From Pseudomonadota bacterium (lineage in GTDB: Bacteria; Pseudomonadota; Gammaproteobacteria; Steroidobacterales; Steroidobacteraceae), in assembly GCA_019352035.1 (NCBI GenBank), contig JABBNZ010000016.1, positions 1-33,545 of the forward strand: a DNA stretch of 33,545 nt, written 5' to 3'. Each line of letters opens with the position of its first letter. Position 1 is the first letter of the stretch. Of the stretch, positions 25,190-33,250 are shown one piece after another. The notes under the pieces are model-generated. The model was not told the DNA's origin. It worked only from the letters and a program-made list of their open reading frames with translations, and did no database searches. A program made the translations under genes and the position numbers.

Positions 25190-26013
25190 CAATCCAGGTG
25201 TCGGCAATCACCGCCTTCCGGCTCACCACGGCGGATGCCAAGCGGCTGGCGCGGTTCTATGGGGAGCTCGGCTTCGCGGTGCAGGACAGTGAGCCCATCG
25301 GTGACGAGGAGATGGCGCTACTAGGCCTGGAAGGCGGCGGCGCCCGCGTGACGCTTCATCTTGGCGGTCAGCGGATCGATCTCGACAGCTTCGACGTACC
25401 GGGCCGGCCCTATCCCGCCGGCGCCACCGCTGCCGACCTCAGCTTCCAGCACTTCGCGATCGTGACCGACGACGCCGCAGTCGCCTGGAAGCGGGCCGAA
25501 GCGCTGGGCGCCGTGCTCATCTCCACCAGCGGGCCGGTGATGCTGCCGCCTTCGACCGGCGTCGCCGCGGCCATCAAATTCCGCGATCCGGAAGGGCACC
25601 CGCTCGAACTGCTGCAATTTCCGCCAGAGCAGGCGCGGCCCTGGAGCGGCACGCATCTGCTCGGCATCGACCATTCCGCGATTGGCGTTTCCGACATCGG
25701 CGCCAGCCGACGCTTCTATGAAGCGCTGGGCCTGTCAGTCAGCGATCCGACCCTGAATCAGGGTCCGACGCAAATGGTATTGGACGGTCTGCCGGAGGCC
25801 GAAGTCGATGTCGTGCCGATGCTGCCGCAACAGGATACGCCGCATCTCGAATTGCTCGGCTACCGCAGGCCCAAGCCGCTCGGCCGCCCCGCCGACGGTC
25901 TGCGGCCGAATGACGTGGCCGCGACCCGTATCGTCTGGGCCGCGGATCGGGACGAGCTGATCCGCGACCCCGACGGACACCTTCACCTGCTCAGGCGCCC
26001 GACACACCGATAG
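25186..26013 (+). CDS. two-domain VOC (glyoxalase/dioxygenase fold) protein
   Basis: 275-aa protein with two vicinal-oxygen-chelate modules. The first begins ITAFRLTTADAKRLARFYGELGF and ends FRDPEGHPLELLQF. The second begins LGIDHSAIGVSDIGASRRFYEALGL and ends IRDPDGHLHLLRR. The His and Glu residues expected to hold a divalent metal are partly present (H in FQHFAIV and DHSAIGV, E in HPLELLQF). Family members include isomerases, lyases, dioxygenases and resistance proteins. The ATG at 25186 overlaps the SMP-30 stop. It is the last gene of the operon, followed by a strong hairpin. Confidence 0.75.
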   Translation: MTIQVSAITAFRLTTADAKRLARFYGELGFAVQDSEPIGDEEMALLGLEGGGARVTLHLGGQRIDLDSFDVPGRPYPAGATAADLSFQHFAIVTDDAAVAWKRAEALGAVLISTSGPVMLPPSTGVAAAIKFRDPEGHPLELLQFPPEQARPWSGTHLLGIDHSAIGVSDIGASRRFYEALGLSVSDPTLNQGPTQMVLDGLPEAEVDVVPMLPQQDTPHLELLGYRRPKPLGRPADGLRPNDVAATRIVWAADRDELIRDPDGHLHLLRRPTHR

Positions 26014-26053
26014 ATCGCCGCTTGCGGCGCGCCTACGGACGGACAGCGGACCA

Positions 26054-26088
26054 GCCTTATGTGGCGCACCTGGAGCGCCACATAAGGC
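26054..26088. terminator. 14-bp perfect hairpin between convergent genes
   Basis: GCCTTATGTGGCGC (26054-26067) pairs exactly with 26075-26088 across a 7-nt loop (ACCTGGA). It lies 40 bp after the VOC stop and 73 bp beyond the end of the converging PEP-CTERM gene. No U-tract follows on either strand, so it may stabilise 3' ends or serve as a bidirectional or protein-assisted terminator. Confidence 0.5.
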
Positions 26089-26161
26089 CGATGATGGGAC
26101 GGTCGTTGCCGAGAGGCTCACGCCTCCGCTTCTGGCCGATCCCGCCGCAGAGCGCCGTCGA

Positions 26162-27139
26162 TCAACCGTGCCGCAGGCGAGTAATTCGGCGAGAAAATCC
26201 GAGTCCCGCGAGTCCGATGCCCAGCAACGCCAGCGTAGCCGGCTCGGGCACGGTACCACCCCCGCCAACTGGGGCATACGGCAGGATGGTGACGACATCC
26301 GGACCGCCGCCTGGCGGAGTTGTAACATCAAGGCCGCCGCCCAAGCCGCCGCTGCCGCCCAGCTCACCAGAGCAAACGCCGGCGAGACTGTTTTGCTGCA
26401 ATGTCACGGCACCGGTGCTCGCCAAGGCTCTACCGCAAAGATCTGTTGCGGTGGTGTTCATTGAGATGCTCGCGAGCGCGAGAATGTTTCCCATGAACGT
26501 CGTGTTGACATCGATGGTCGCGGAGCTGCCTACGTTCCAATACACACCGGCGCCAGAACCGGTATTGATCACGTTCACGACCGAGTTTGGAGAAGTGATC
26601 AGCGTGCTCGGCATTTGAAACACCCAGACGGCGTTGGCGTTGCCCCCGCCGTCGAGCGTAAGGGACCCCGACAAATTGGTCGTTCCCGCGGGGACCGTGT
26701 AGACCCCGGGAGCGAGCGTCCCCGCAAGAGTCAGATCCGAATTTATCAGAGTGGTGCCCGACCCCAGAGATGAAAGATTGTTTATCGCAGTCGTGAGTTC
26801 AGACTGTGCCGATTGCGGGAGCGCACCGCCGGCGTACACGCTTCCTCCCGTAACCTGCGGGTCCGAGACGCCAACGCCGGGTGAGGAATTAAAGCCAGTG
26901 ATCGCATTCGCACCGCCGCTTGACCAAACACCGACGTTTCCGACGATGGTGCTCGGAGGGACATTGGTCACCGTCGAAGCGCCCAATACCGTAAAGCTTG
27001 CCAAATCCGAGCCCAGTAATGGCGAAGCCGAAGCCGGAGCGGCGCCGTAAATCGCTCCGATTGCCGCCACCGCCAACAGAGATTTGAGCAGGTTTCCATT
27101 GTTACTTGGACACTTGGACGCTTGGATGCGATTTGTCAT
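26162..27139 (-). CDS. DUF3494 ice-binding-like protein with PEP-CTERM sorting signal
   Basis: 325-aa exported protein. The ATG at 27139 is chosen by GGGAG 7 bases upstream and the resulting signal peptide (cleavage near ASAS). Residues about 40-260 match the DUF3494 fold (LLGSDLASFTVLGASTVTNV, STIVGNVGV, LTLAGTLAPGVYTVP, SLTLDGGGNANAVWVFQMPS, NVGSSATI, FMGNILALASISM, GRALASTGAVTL), a right-handed beta-solenoid found in ice-binding proteins and bacterial adhesins. A Gly/Pro-rich linker leads to VPEPATLALLGIGLAGLGF followed by SRRITRLR, the PEP-CTERM anchor processed by an exosortase that must be encoded elsewhere. Ice binding is not certain; many such proteins are simply surface matrix proteins. 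Confidence 0.88.
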   Translation of the reverse strand: MTNRIQASKCPSNNGNLLKSLLAVAAIGAIYGAAPASASPLLGSDLASFTVLGASTVTNVPPSTIVGNVGVWSSGGANAITGFNSSPGVGVSDPQVTGGSVYAGGALPQSAQSELTTAINNLSSLGSGTTLINSDLTLAGTLAPGVYTVPAGTTNLSGSLTLDGGGNANAVWVFQMPSTLITSPNSVVNVINTGSGAGVYWNVGSSATIDVNTTFMGNILALASISMNTTATDLCGRALASTGAVTLQQNSLAGVCSGELGGSGGLGGGLDVTTPPGGGPDVVTILPYAPVGGGGTVPEPATLALLGIGLAGLGFSRRITRLRHG

Positions 27140-27351
27140 TCTGATCTCCCAGTGGGTTCGAACAAACACCGATAAAACGTGAACGGCGTGAGAGGTGCAT
27201 GTTTCATGCCAAGTGCGCATTCATGTGACTTATCAAGCAGCTGCGTTGGCCAGGATTTGGATATGGTTAAATGTGAAAGAATTCTCGACATAAGACTCCG
27301 GAAGTGATCGACGGTGCGAGGCGCGGCTGTCGGCGATTGCTGAGGTCAGGG

Positions 27352-27546
27352 TCAAGATCGCGGCGCGGGCCGCCGAAAGCTTGGCGCCGTTGATTGCGGT
27401 TGCGACCAGTGAGCAACAGCCGCCTCGAGCAGCCGATCGCCGCGGATCGAATACGGCACCTGCAGCAGGAGCGCCCGAAGCAGTCGCTCCGGCGCAATCG
27501 AGGGTCTGCCCGTCTGGGACCGGAGTTGCCCCAGCCTCTTGTCAAC
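27352..27546 (-). pseudogene. IS5-type transposase N-terminal fragment
   Basis: The minus strand reads DKRLGQLRSQTGRPSIAPER, LLRALLLQVPYSIRGDRLLE, then diverges to a stop at 27352-27354. GRPSIPPE-RLLRALLLQ-LYSIRSER is the conserved N-terminal (DUF772) region of IS5/IS1182-type DDE transposases. No catalytic domain follows, so it is a scar. The surrounding 27140-27835 holds no gene I can support. Confidence 0.65.
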
Positions 27547-27835
27547 AGCCCTGTCGGATGACAGAGGTGGATCCGCATCTGGACTCCCCCCCTGCCCGCC
27601 CTGCTGCGCGACGCCCGCAATGCCTCCGGTTCCACCATGCGCAGCGCTCTGAAGGAGGCCGGCCGGCTATGACGGCATTCTGAAAAAGGCTCATCGGCGG
27701 CCTGCGGACACGTAATGCGCTCGCGGCACTCGGGGAGATGGCGGACTGGGGCGAGCCCGCCGGCGAGGCGTATGATAAGGGCGATATTGCGTCCCGACCC
27801 GATAGTGCCCACGTCCCCTTCGGACCGAGGTAATC

Positions 27836-28360
27836 ATGGATCCGCGACTCCTCGCACCCTACCTGATCGCCGCCCTGATCGTGTGGAGCCTGTATCGCCG
27901 CATGCGGCGCTCGTTTGGACGGCAACGCGTCCGGGACGGGCTCATGTGGGGCAGGATCGGGATCTTCACGGTGGTTGCCGTCCTCATCGGCATTGAGGTC
28001 TCACGCGATCTTGACGTGCTGGGCGCCCTGCTGGCCGGCATCGCCTGCGGCACCGTGTTCGGTTACGTCGGACTCAAGTACACGAAATTCGAGGTGACGC
28101 CGGAGGGGCGCTTCTATACACCGCACGCCTATATCGGCGTCGCGGTGACCGCGCTCTTCGTCGGCCGGCTCTTGTACGATTATCTCGGCATGGCCAACGG
28201 GGTGATGCCAGATGGGGCCGCGGGTCAGGATCTTGGCTCTCTCTATCGGCACAACCCCCTTACGCTGGTGTTGCTTGGAACCCTCGTCGGTTACTACGTG
28301 CTCTACTACCTAGGCATCCTGCGGCGCACCCGGTCTCCAGCAGGCCGCGTCACGGCTTGA
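27836..28360 (+). CDS. DUF1453-like (CcdC-type) membrane protein
   Basis: 174-aa protein with about five hydrophobic helices (LLAPYLIAALIVWSL; IGIFTVVAVLIGIEV; LLAGIACGTVFGYVGL; YIGVAVTALFVGRLL; LVLLGTLVGYYVLYYLGIL) and a basic loop YRRMRRSFGRQR. The N-terminus and the TKFEVTPEGRFYTPHAYIG loop resemble DUF1453/CcdC-like proteins of unknown function. The ATG at 27836 has GAGG 5 bases upstream. Its 3' end overlaps that of the convergent cobyrinate synthase gene by 11 bp. Confidence 0.65.
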   Translation: MDPRLLAPYLIAALIVWSLYRRMRRSFGRQRVRDGLMWGRIGIFTVVAVLIGIEVSRDLDVLGALLAGIACGTVFGYVGLKYTKFEVTPEGRFYTPHAYIGVAVTALFVGRLLYDYLGMANGVMPDGAAGQDLGSLYRHNPLTLVLLGTLVGYYVLYYLGILRRTRSPAGRVTA

Positions 28361-29654
28361 AAAGCTGCGCCGCCGCCCGCGGACTCGAAGGAAAATAGCC
28401 GTGGAAATAGGTCGCCAGCAACCGCTCGCGCCGGTATATCGCCTCCCCCGCGGCGTTGGATTGCGCTCGCTCCGTATGCATCGCGGGAATGAGTGGGGTC
28501 TCGACGGTGGAATGGTGAAATGCATGGCCGCGCAGCCGGCCGCCGGGTAACACCGCCGTGTGATAGCAGATACTCTGCAGCCGGGCGTGCATGACCGCAT
28601 GGCCGCTCAGGACTCCGGCCATAGCCGCGCGCCGGCCCTGCGGGTCCGTCAACGACTCCATGAGGTAGAGCATGCCGCCGCACTCGGCGTAGGCGGGCTT
28701 GCCCGAATCCACATGCCGCTCGAGCGCGGCAGCCATCTGTCGGTTGGCGCTCAAGCGCTCGAGGTGCAGCTCGGGATAGCCGCCGGGCAGATAGACACTG
28801 TCGACGGGCGGCAGCTCCGTCGCCGCCAGCGGTGAGAAGAACACCAGCTCCGCGCCCATCGCCCGCAGCGCATCCAGATTCGCCGGATACAGAAACGAGA
28901 ACGCCAGATCGCGCGCGACCCCGATGCGCACTCCCGCCAGCGGGCGCTCCAGCGGCTCGGCATCCGCATCCGCGGCGGAGAGCTCGATCTCGGGCGGCAT
29001 GTCGATCACCTCCATGCCACCGAAGGCGCGCGCCAGTGCCGACAGGCGCCGATCGAGATCGGCGATTTCCTGCGCCTGGACCAGCCCGAGATGCCGGTCG
29101 GGCAGCTCGAGGGCGGCATCCCGGGCGATGCCGCCAAGAAACCGCATTCCCGGCGGTACGCCCTGCTTCGCGAGCTCGGAGTGCCCCGGCCCCGCCACGC
29201 GGTTCGCCAGCACTCCGTGGAAGGGCAACGCCGCGGCGTAGTGCGCAAGGCCGTAGGCGATCGCGCCGAAGGTCTGCGCCATCGCCCCGGCATCGATGAC
29301 CGCGAGGACAGGCAGCCCGAAGAGCCGCGCCAGGTCGGCGCTGCTCGGGGTGCCGTCGTAAAGGCCCATCGCCCCTTCCACCAGGATGAGGTCGGCGGTG
29401 CCGGCCGCCTCATGGAGAAGCCTGCGGCAATGCGCTTCGCCGCCCATCCAGAGGTCGAGCTGATAGACGGGCCGCCCGCTCGCGCGCTCGAGAATCATGG
29501 GGTCGAGAAAGTCGGGACCCGTCTTGAGCACCTGGACCCGGCGCCCCTGCGCGGCGTGATGGCGCGCCAGTGCGGCGGTGACGGTCGTCTTGCCCTGGCC
29601 GGAGGCGGGCGCGCTGATGAGGAGAGCCGGGCAGCGCCGGTGAGGCAAGATCAA
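28350..29654 (-). CDS. cobB: cobyrinate a,c-diamide synthase
   Basis: 434-aa ATP-dependent enzyme amidating the a and c carboxylates of (hydrogeno)cobyrinate in cobalamin synthesis (CobB/CbiA family). The N-terminal dethiobiotin-synthetase-like domain has the P-loop ISAPASGQGKTTVTAAL, KTGPDFLDP and ILVEGAMGLYDG. The C-terminal class I-like glutamine amidotransferase has YLPGGYPELH, nucleophile Cys in YAECGGMLYL, and a late His in YFHGYFPS. The TTG start at 29654 overlaps the der stop (TTGA), so it seems translationally coupled to der. No other cob or cbi gene is nearby, so the gene is either isolated from its pathway or serves corrinoid salvage; the latter is inference. Confidence 0.9.
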   Translation of the reverse strand: MILPHRRCPALLISAPASGQGKTTVTAALARHHAAQGRRVQVLKTGPDFLDPMILERASGRPVYQLDLWMGGEAHCRRLLHEAAGTADLILVEGAMGLYDGTPSSADLARLFGLPVLAVIDAGAMAQTFGAIAYGLAHYAAALPFHGVLANRVAGPGHSELAKQGVPPGMRFLGGIARDAALELPDRHLGLVQAQEIADLDRRLSALARAFGGMEVIDMPPEIELSAADADAEPLERPLAGVRIGVARDLAFSFLYPANLDALRAMGAELVFFSPLAATELPPVDSVYLPGGYPELHLERLSANRQMAAALERHVDSGKPAYAECGGMLYLMESLTDPQGRRAAMAGVLSGHAVMHARLQSICYHTAVLPGGRLRGHAFHHSTVETPLIPAMHTERAQSNAAGEAIYRRERLLATYFHGYFPSSPRAAAQLFKP

Positions 29655-31012
29655 CGCGCCCTGGGTCGCGGTCCGCGGCGCATCTTTCGGGTGCGGTCGT
29701 ACGGGTTGCTGTCCGTTCGATACTCGATGACGACCGGCGTCGCGAAAAGGTCGAACGTTTTGCGAAAGACGTTCGCCAGGTATCGGGTATAAGCATCCGG
29801 AACGGACGCTGTCTGATTGCCGTGGATGACGACCCGCGGCGGATTCCGGCCGCCCTGGTGCGCATAACGCAGCTTGATCCGCCGTCCGTGCACCAGTGGA
29901 GGCTGGTGAACCGTCAGTGCGTGCTCCAGCGTCCGGGTCAGCTCCCTCGTGGGCATCTCCCGCATGGCGGCCTCATAAGCGCGCACGGCGGACTGCATGA
30001 GCTCGCCGACGCCCGTGCCATGGCGCGCGGAGATGAAGTGCAGCGGCGCAAACGGCACGAAGTCGAGCTTCAGCGCCAGCTGCCGGTGAATTTCTTCCCG
30101 CTGATCGGCCGGAATCCCATCCCACTTGTTGATGGCGAGGATGAGAGCGCGGCCGCGCTGCAGCGCGACGCCGAGTACGCTTGCGTCCTGCTCCGATACC
30201 GTGTCGTGTGCATCGACGACGAGGATCACCACATGCGCCTCATCGATCGCCTGCAGCGTCTTCGCGACGCTCGCACGTTCGATCACATCCTCCACCCTGG
30301 CGCGGCGGCGCATTCCCGCGGTGTCGATGAGCTGGAACTTGCGGTCATCGCGCTCGAACGGCACGAGAATGCTGTCACGGGTGGTGCCCGGCTGCTCGCT
30401 GGCGATGACCCGCTCCTCGCCGATCAGGCGATTGACGAGCGTCGACTTGCCGACATTGGGGCGGCCGATGATGGCAATGCGCACGCCTTCAGCGGCCGGG
30501 TCCGTGGCATCCGCCGTCGGCGGCTCCAGCCCGGCGAGCGCCTGCGCCATCAGCTCCTCGCACCCCTGTCCATGACTCGCCGCGATGCCGAGCGGCTCGC
30601 CGATGCCGAGCGCATGGAAGTCCGCCGTCACCAGATCGAGGTCCAGCCCTTCGGACTTGTTGACGGCGAGCGTCGTCGGCTTGCCTGACTTGCGCAGCTC
30701 CCGGGCGACGAATGCATCCTGGGGCGTGAGGCCCGCGCGCCCGTCGACCAGCAGAATGAGCCGATCGGCCTCGGCCACGGCGCGCTCGGTCTGCGCGCGC
30801 ATCTGGGCCTCGATGCCCTTGGGGTTCTCGATCAGACCGCCCGTATCGATGACCACGAAAGGCATCGGCCCCACGCGCCCGAAGCCGTATTGCCGGTCAC
30901 GGGTGAGTCCCGGCACGTCCGCGACAATGGCATCGCGCGTGCCGGTGAGCACGTTGAAGAGGGTCGATTTGCCGACGTTGGGCCGGCCTACGAGAGCGAT
31001 GATGGGCAGCAT
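29651..31012 (-). CDS. der: ribosome biogenesis GTPase Der (EngA)
   Basis: 453-aa essential GTPase acting in 50S subunit maturation. Two tandem G domains are visible: the first with GRPNVGKSTLFNVL, DTGG and NKSE; the second with GRPNVGKSTLVNRL, DTAGMRRRARV and NKWD. The C-terminal KH-like domain reads LKYAHQGGRNPP...VIHGN. Length and order are normal, and it begins directly at MLPIIALVGRPNVGKS. Ribosome site before the ATG is weak. It lies downstream of bamB as in most gammaproteobacteria, but separated by an unusual 281-bp structured spacer. Confidence 0.97.
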   Translation of the reverse strand: MLPIIALVGRPNVGKSTLFNVLTGTRDAIVADVPGLTRDRQYGFGRVGPMPFVVIDTGGLIENPKGIEAQMRAQTERAVAEADRLILLVDGRAGLTPQDAFVARELRKSGKPTTLAVNKSEGLDLDLVTADFHALGIGEPLGIAASHGQGCEELMAQALAGLEPPTADATDPAAEGVRIAIIGRPNVGKSTLVNRLIGEERVIASEQPGTTRDSILVPFERDDRKFQLIDTAGMRRRARVEDVIERASVAKTLQAIDEAHVVILVVDAHDTVSEQDASVLGVALQRGRALILAINKWDGIPADQREEIHRQLALKLDFVPFAPLHFISARHGTGVGELMQSAVRAYEAAMREMPTRELTRTLEHALTVHQPPLVHGRRIKLRYAHQGGRNPPRVVIHGNQTASVPDAYTRYLANVFRKTFDLFATPVVIEYRTDSNPYDRTRKMRRGPRPRAR

Positions 31013-31032
31013 GGGGCTGCTGCTTTGCCATC

Positions 31033-31075
31033 AAGCAGCGCTGGATCCGGGCTCCTGCCCGGCCCAGCGCTGCTT
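31033..31075 (+). terminator. long two-stage hairpin followed by T-run in the bamB-der spacer
   Basis: AAGCAGCGCTGG (31033-31044) pairs with 31064-31075, and inside it CCGGGC (31047-31052) pairs with GCCCGG (31057-31062) over a TCCT loop. TTTT ends the structure at 31077 on the plus strand, terminator-like. Both flanking genes run on the minus strand, where no U-tract follows, so it could equally be an RNA processing or stability element in the bamB-der transcript. Confidence 0.45.
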
Positions 31076-31119
31076 TTGGCGAAAAGCGTGGTTCAGGCGG
31101 GACGTCGTGCTCAAAGCGC

Positions 31120-31210
31120 GCTCGGCGCAGCGTCGGCCCCGGGTCCCACCGGGCGAGCCCAGGGTGTCCTTCCAGGGACACCCGCTCGGCGCAGCGAAGC
31201 GATGCTTCGC
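31120..31210. repeat. REP-like repeat cluster with hairpins in the bamB-der spacer
   Basis: GCTCGGCGCAGCG occurs at 31120-31132 and 31184-31196. GGGTGTCC (31162-31169) pairs with GGACACCC (31176-31183), and GCGAAGC (31194-31200) pairs with GCTTCGC (31204-31210) over a 3-nt loop. Dense, GC-rich palindromes between two genes of one operon resemble REP/BIME-type dispersed intergenic repeats. Copies elsewhere cannot be tested here. Confidence 0.45.
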
Positions 31211-31293
31211 GGGAAGGCCCCGCCCCGCCCTGGTGCCTGGGGTGCGCGCTCGTGCCGCTTCATGACTCGGGGTCGACATGAGTCGATGCGAAA

Positions 31294-32496
31294 CTACTTA
31301 CGGGGCGAGATCCGGTACGCGCTGATGCGGCCATCGTCGTTGATGACGACCACCTCATTGCCCCGGACGATGGGCGGGTTGCTGATGCGCGCCCCACCGG
31401 CCCGCACGCGGGCGATGAAGGCGCCGGTGCGCTTGTCGAGGAAGTGCACATACCCCTGGAAGTCGGCAGTGATCACCGCATCGGGACTCACGGCCACGGC
31501 CGTGAGGCTGCGATAGCGCAGCGCCGGCTGGCGCCAGATCACGGCACCGTTGGCACGGTTGAGCGCAACGACCTGCCCGTCAGCCGTCGACATGTAGACC
31601 GCATCCTTGCCCAGCGCCAATCCGCGGAAGCTCGAGGCCTTGTGAGCCCACCAGGTCTGGCCATTCTTGAGCGCCAGCATGCTCACCTTACCGTGATACC
31701 CCACCGCGTAGACATCTTCACCGGCGATGCTCACCGGTCCATCGACGTCCGCCAGCCTCTCGATCTCCGTGCGGCCGTGCGGCGAGGAGACGGTCGCCTG
31801 CCAGGCCTGGGAGCCATCGGCCGCGTTGACGGCGAGAACCTTGCCGTTGTCGAATCCGCAGATGATGAGATTGCCGGCGATCACCGGCGCCGAGGTGCCG
31901 CGAAGCGAGAGCGACGGCACGTCCTGGCCCGCCTCCCAGAGCTCGTGACCGTTGGTCGGTGAGAGGCCGCGCAGCTTCCCGTCGACGGACCGCACCGCCA
32001 CCACGTTGTCGGCGATGGCTGGGGACGAGATCACCGATCCGTCGAGCAGTGCCGTCCAGAGCCGCTTGCCGGTGGCCGCGTTCAGTGCGACGACGTGACC
32101 GTCGGTCGCGCCCACGACCAGCAGATTGCCGCGAACCGCCGGTCCGCCGCCGAGGGGCAGCCGGGTGTTGGTGGTCCAGAGTCTGTGGCCGGTCTTCAGA
32201 TCGAATGCCGCGATCTCACCACCGTGACCCGACGCATACACGCGGGTGCCGTCGACCGCAAGACCCAGCCCGAGGCGCAGTTGAGCGATACCTCCGTCGC
32301 CCAACAGGTGCCAGCCGCTCTCGACGCTGGCGCTCCAGATGTGCCGCACGCGCAGAGTCGACTTGATCGGAGCGAGCTTCGCGGGCTGATCCGGATTCTT
32401 GTTCTTGGAGCAGGCGGCCAGCAGACAGAGCGCCGCGGCCATGACGGCCAGCCAGCGCAGCGATCGCGCGGTGTGGGTTTGCAAGGTAGCCCTCAA
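31294..32496 (-). CDS. bamB: outer membrane protein assembly factor BamB (lipoprotein)
   Basis: 400-aa lipoprotein of the BAM complex, which inserts beta-barrels into the outer membrane. The signal peptide ends in LLAA-C29, with Ser at +2, consistent with transfer to the outer membrane. The mature part is an eight-bladed propeller with repeated PQQ-like motifs: YASGHGGEIAAFDLKTGHRLW, GATDGHVVALNAATGKRLW, GFDNGKVLAVNAADGSQAW, STADGQVVALNRANGAVIW. The TTG start at 32496 overlaps the yfgM stop (TTGA), indicating coupling. Order hisS-yfgM-bamB-der supports the identity. Confidence 0.95.
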   Translation of the reverse strand: MRATLQTHTARSLRWLAVMAAALCLLAACSKNKNPDQPAKLAPIKSTLRVRHIWSASVESGWHLLGDGGIAQLRLGLGLAVDGTRVYASGHGGEIAAFDLKTGHRLWTTNTRLPLGGGPAVRGNLLVVGATDGHVVALNAATGKRLWTALLDGSVISSPAIADNVVAVRSVDGKLRGLSPTNGHELWEAGQDVPSLSLRGTSAPVIAGNLIICGFDNGKVLAVNAADGSQAWQATVSSPHGRTEIERLADVDGPVSIAGEDVYAVGYHGKVSMLALKNGQTWWAHKASSFRGLALGKDAVYMSTADGQVVALNRANGAVIWRQPALRYRSLTAVAVSPDAVITADFQGYVHFLDKRTGAFIARVRAGGARISNPPIVRGNEVVVINDDGRISAYRISPRK

Positions 32497-33233
32497 GGTT
32501 TGCTGGGATGCTGACCGCTCGGGGCGGGAGGCGTCGCGGATGTTGCGGACGCGGCGGGAGCGGTCTGGCCCGTAGTCCGCGGCGCGGCGGGCGTGGCGAT
32601 ATCGGCCGCCAGATCTGCGATCTCCAGATCGAGCAGCCCGGTATTGGTCGCGCCCCCGGTGTCGGTCGCCTTGGCCAGCCGATACTGCGCGAGGGCGGCT
32701 GGTTTATTGCCCATGGCGTAGTACGCATCGCCGCGCGCCACCGCATATTGCGGCGCCAGCGCCCCGGGATCGGCGCCGCCCAGTGTGGCGAGCGCCTGCG
32801 ACGGCTGATGCTGCGCGATCTGCACCCGCGCGAGCCGCAACCGCGCGATGAGCCGCAGGATGGAATCATTGGAGTGCCGCATGACATCACGCAGCTCGCC
32901 CGCCGCCTTTCCGAACTGGCCGTCCTCGACGAACGCCCTGGCGGAGGCGAGTCGCGCCTGGTCCGCATAGGGCGAGGAGGGGTACTTGCGCTCCAGGTCC
33001 CCCAGGAGGATGAATGCCTGCGTGGTATCCCCTTGCTCGAAGGCCATCTCCATCTGGAAGAACATCGCCCCGGCCGCGAGCTCCACGCCGTTCTGGCGGG
33101 CCTGCCACCACCGATAGCCCCCGAGTCCCAGGGCGGCGATGGCGATACCGACCACGACGGCCGGCGCGTACTCTCGCACCCCCCGCTTGAGGGCTTCCCA
33201 CTGCTCACGTTCGCTCAATAAATAATCGTCCAC
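32493..33233 (-). CDS. yfgM: YfgM-type periplasmic TPR-like ancillary SecYEG translocon subunit
   Basis: About 246-aa inner-membrane protein with an N-terminal cytoplasmic segment, one transmembrane helix (APAVVVGIAIAALGLGGYRWW) and a periplasmic tetratricopeptide-like region (FQMEMAFEQGDTTQAFILLG, YADQARLASARAFVEDGQFG, LAPQYAVARGDAYYAMGNKP). In E. coli YfgM works with PpiD at the Sec translocon and in stress signalling. The C-terminus is a low-complexity Ala/Pro/Thr tail of about 40 residues, longer than usual. GTG at 33233 is chosen since GAGGAGGGG lies just upstream; an ATG at 33254 overlapping the hisS stop is the alternative. Confidence 0.88.
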   Translation of the reverse strand: MDDYLLSEREQWEALKRGVREYAPAVVVGIAIAALGLGGYRWWQARQNGVELAAGAMFFQMEMAFEQGDTTQAFILLGDLERKYPSSPYADQARLASARAFVEDGQFGKAAGELRDVMRHSNDSILRLIARLRLARVQIAQHQPSQALATLGGADPGALAPQYAVARGDAYYAMGNKPAALAQYRLAKATDTGGATNTGLLDLEIADLAADIATPAAPRTTGQTAPAASATSATPPAPSGQHPSKP

Positions 33234-33250
33234 CACCCCTCCTCGAGGAG

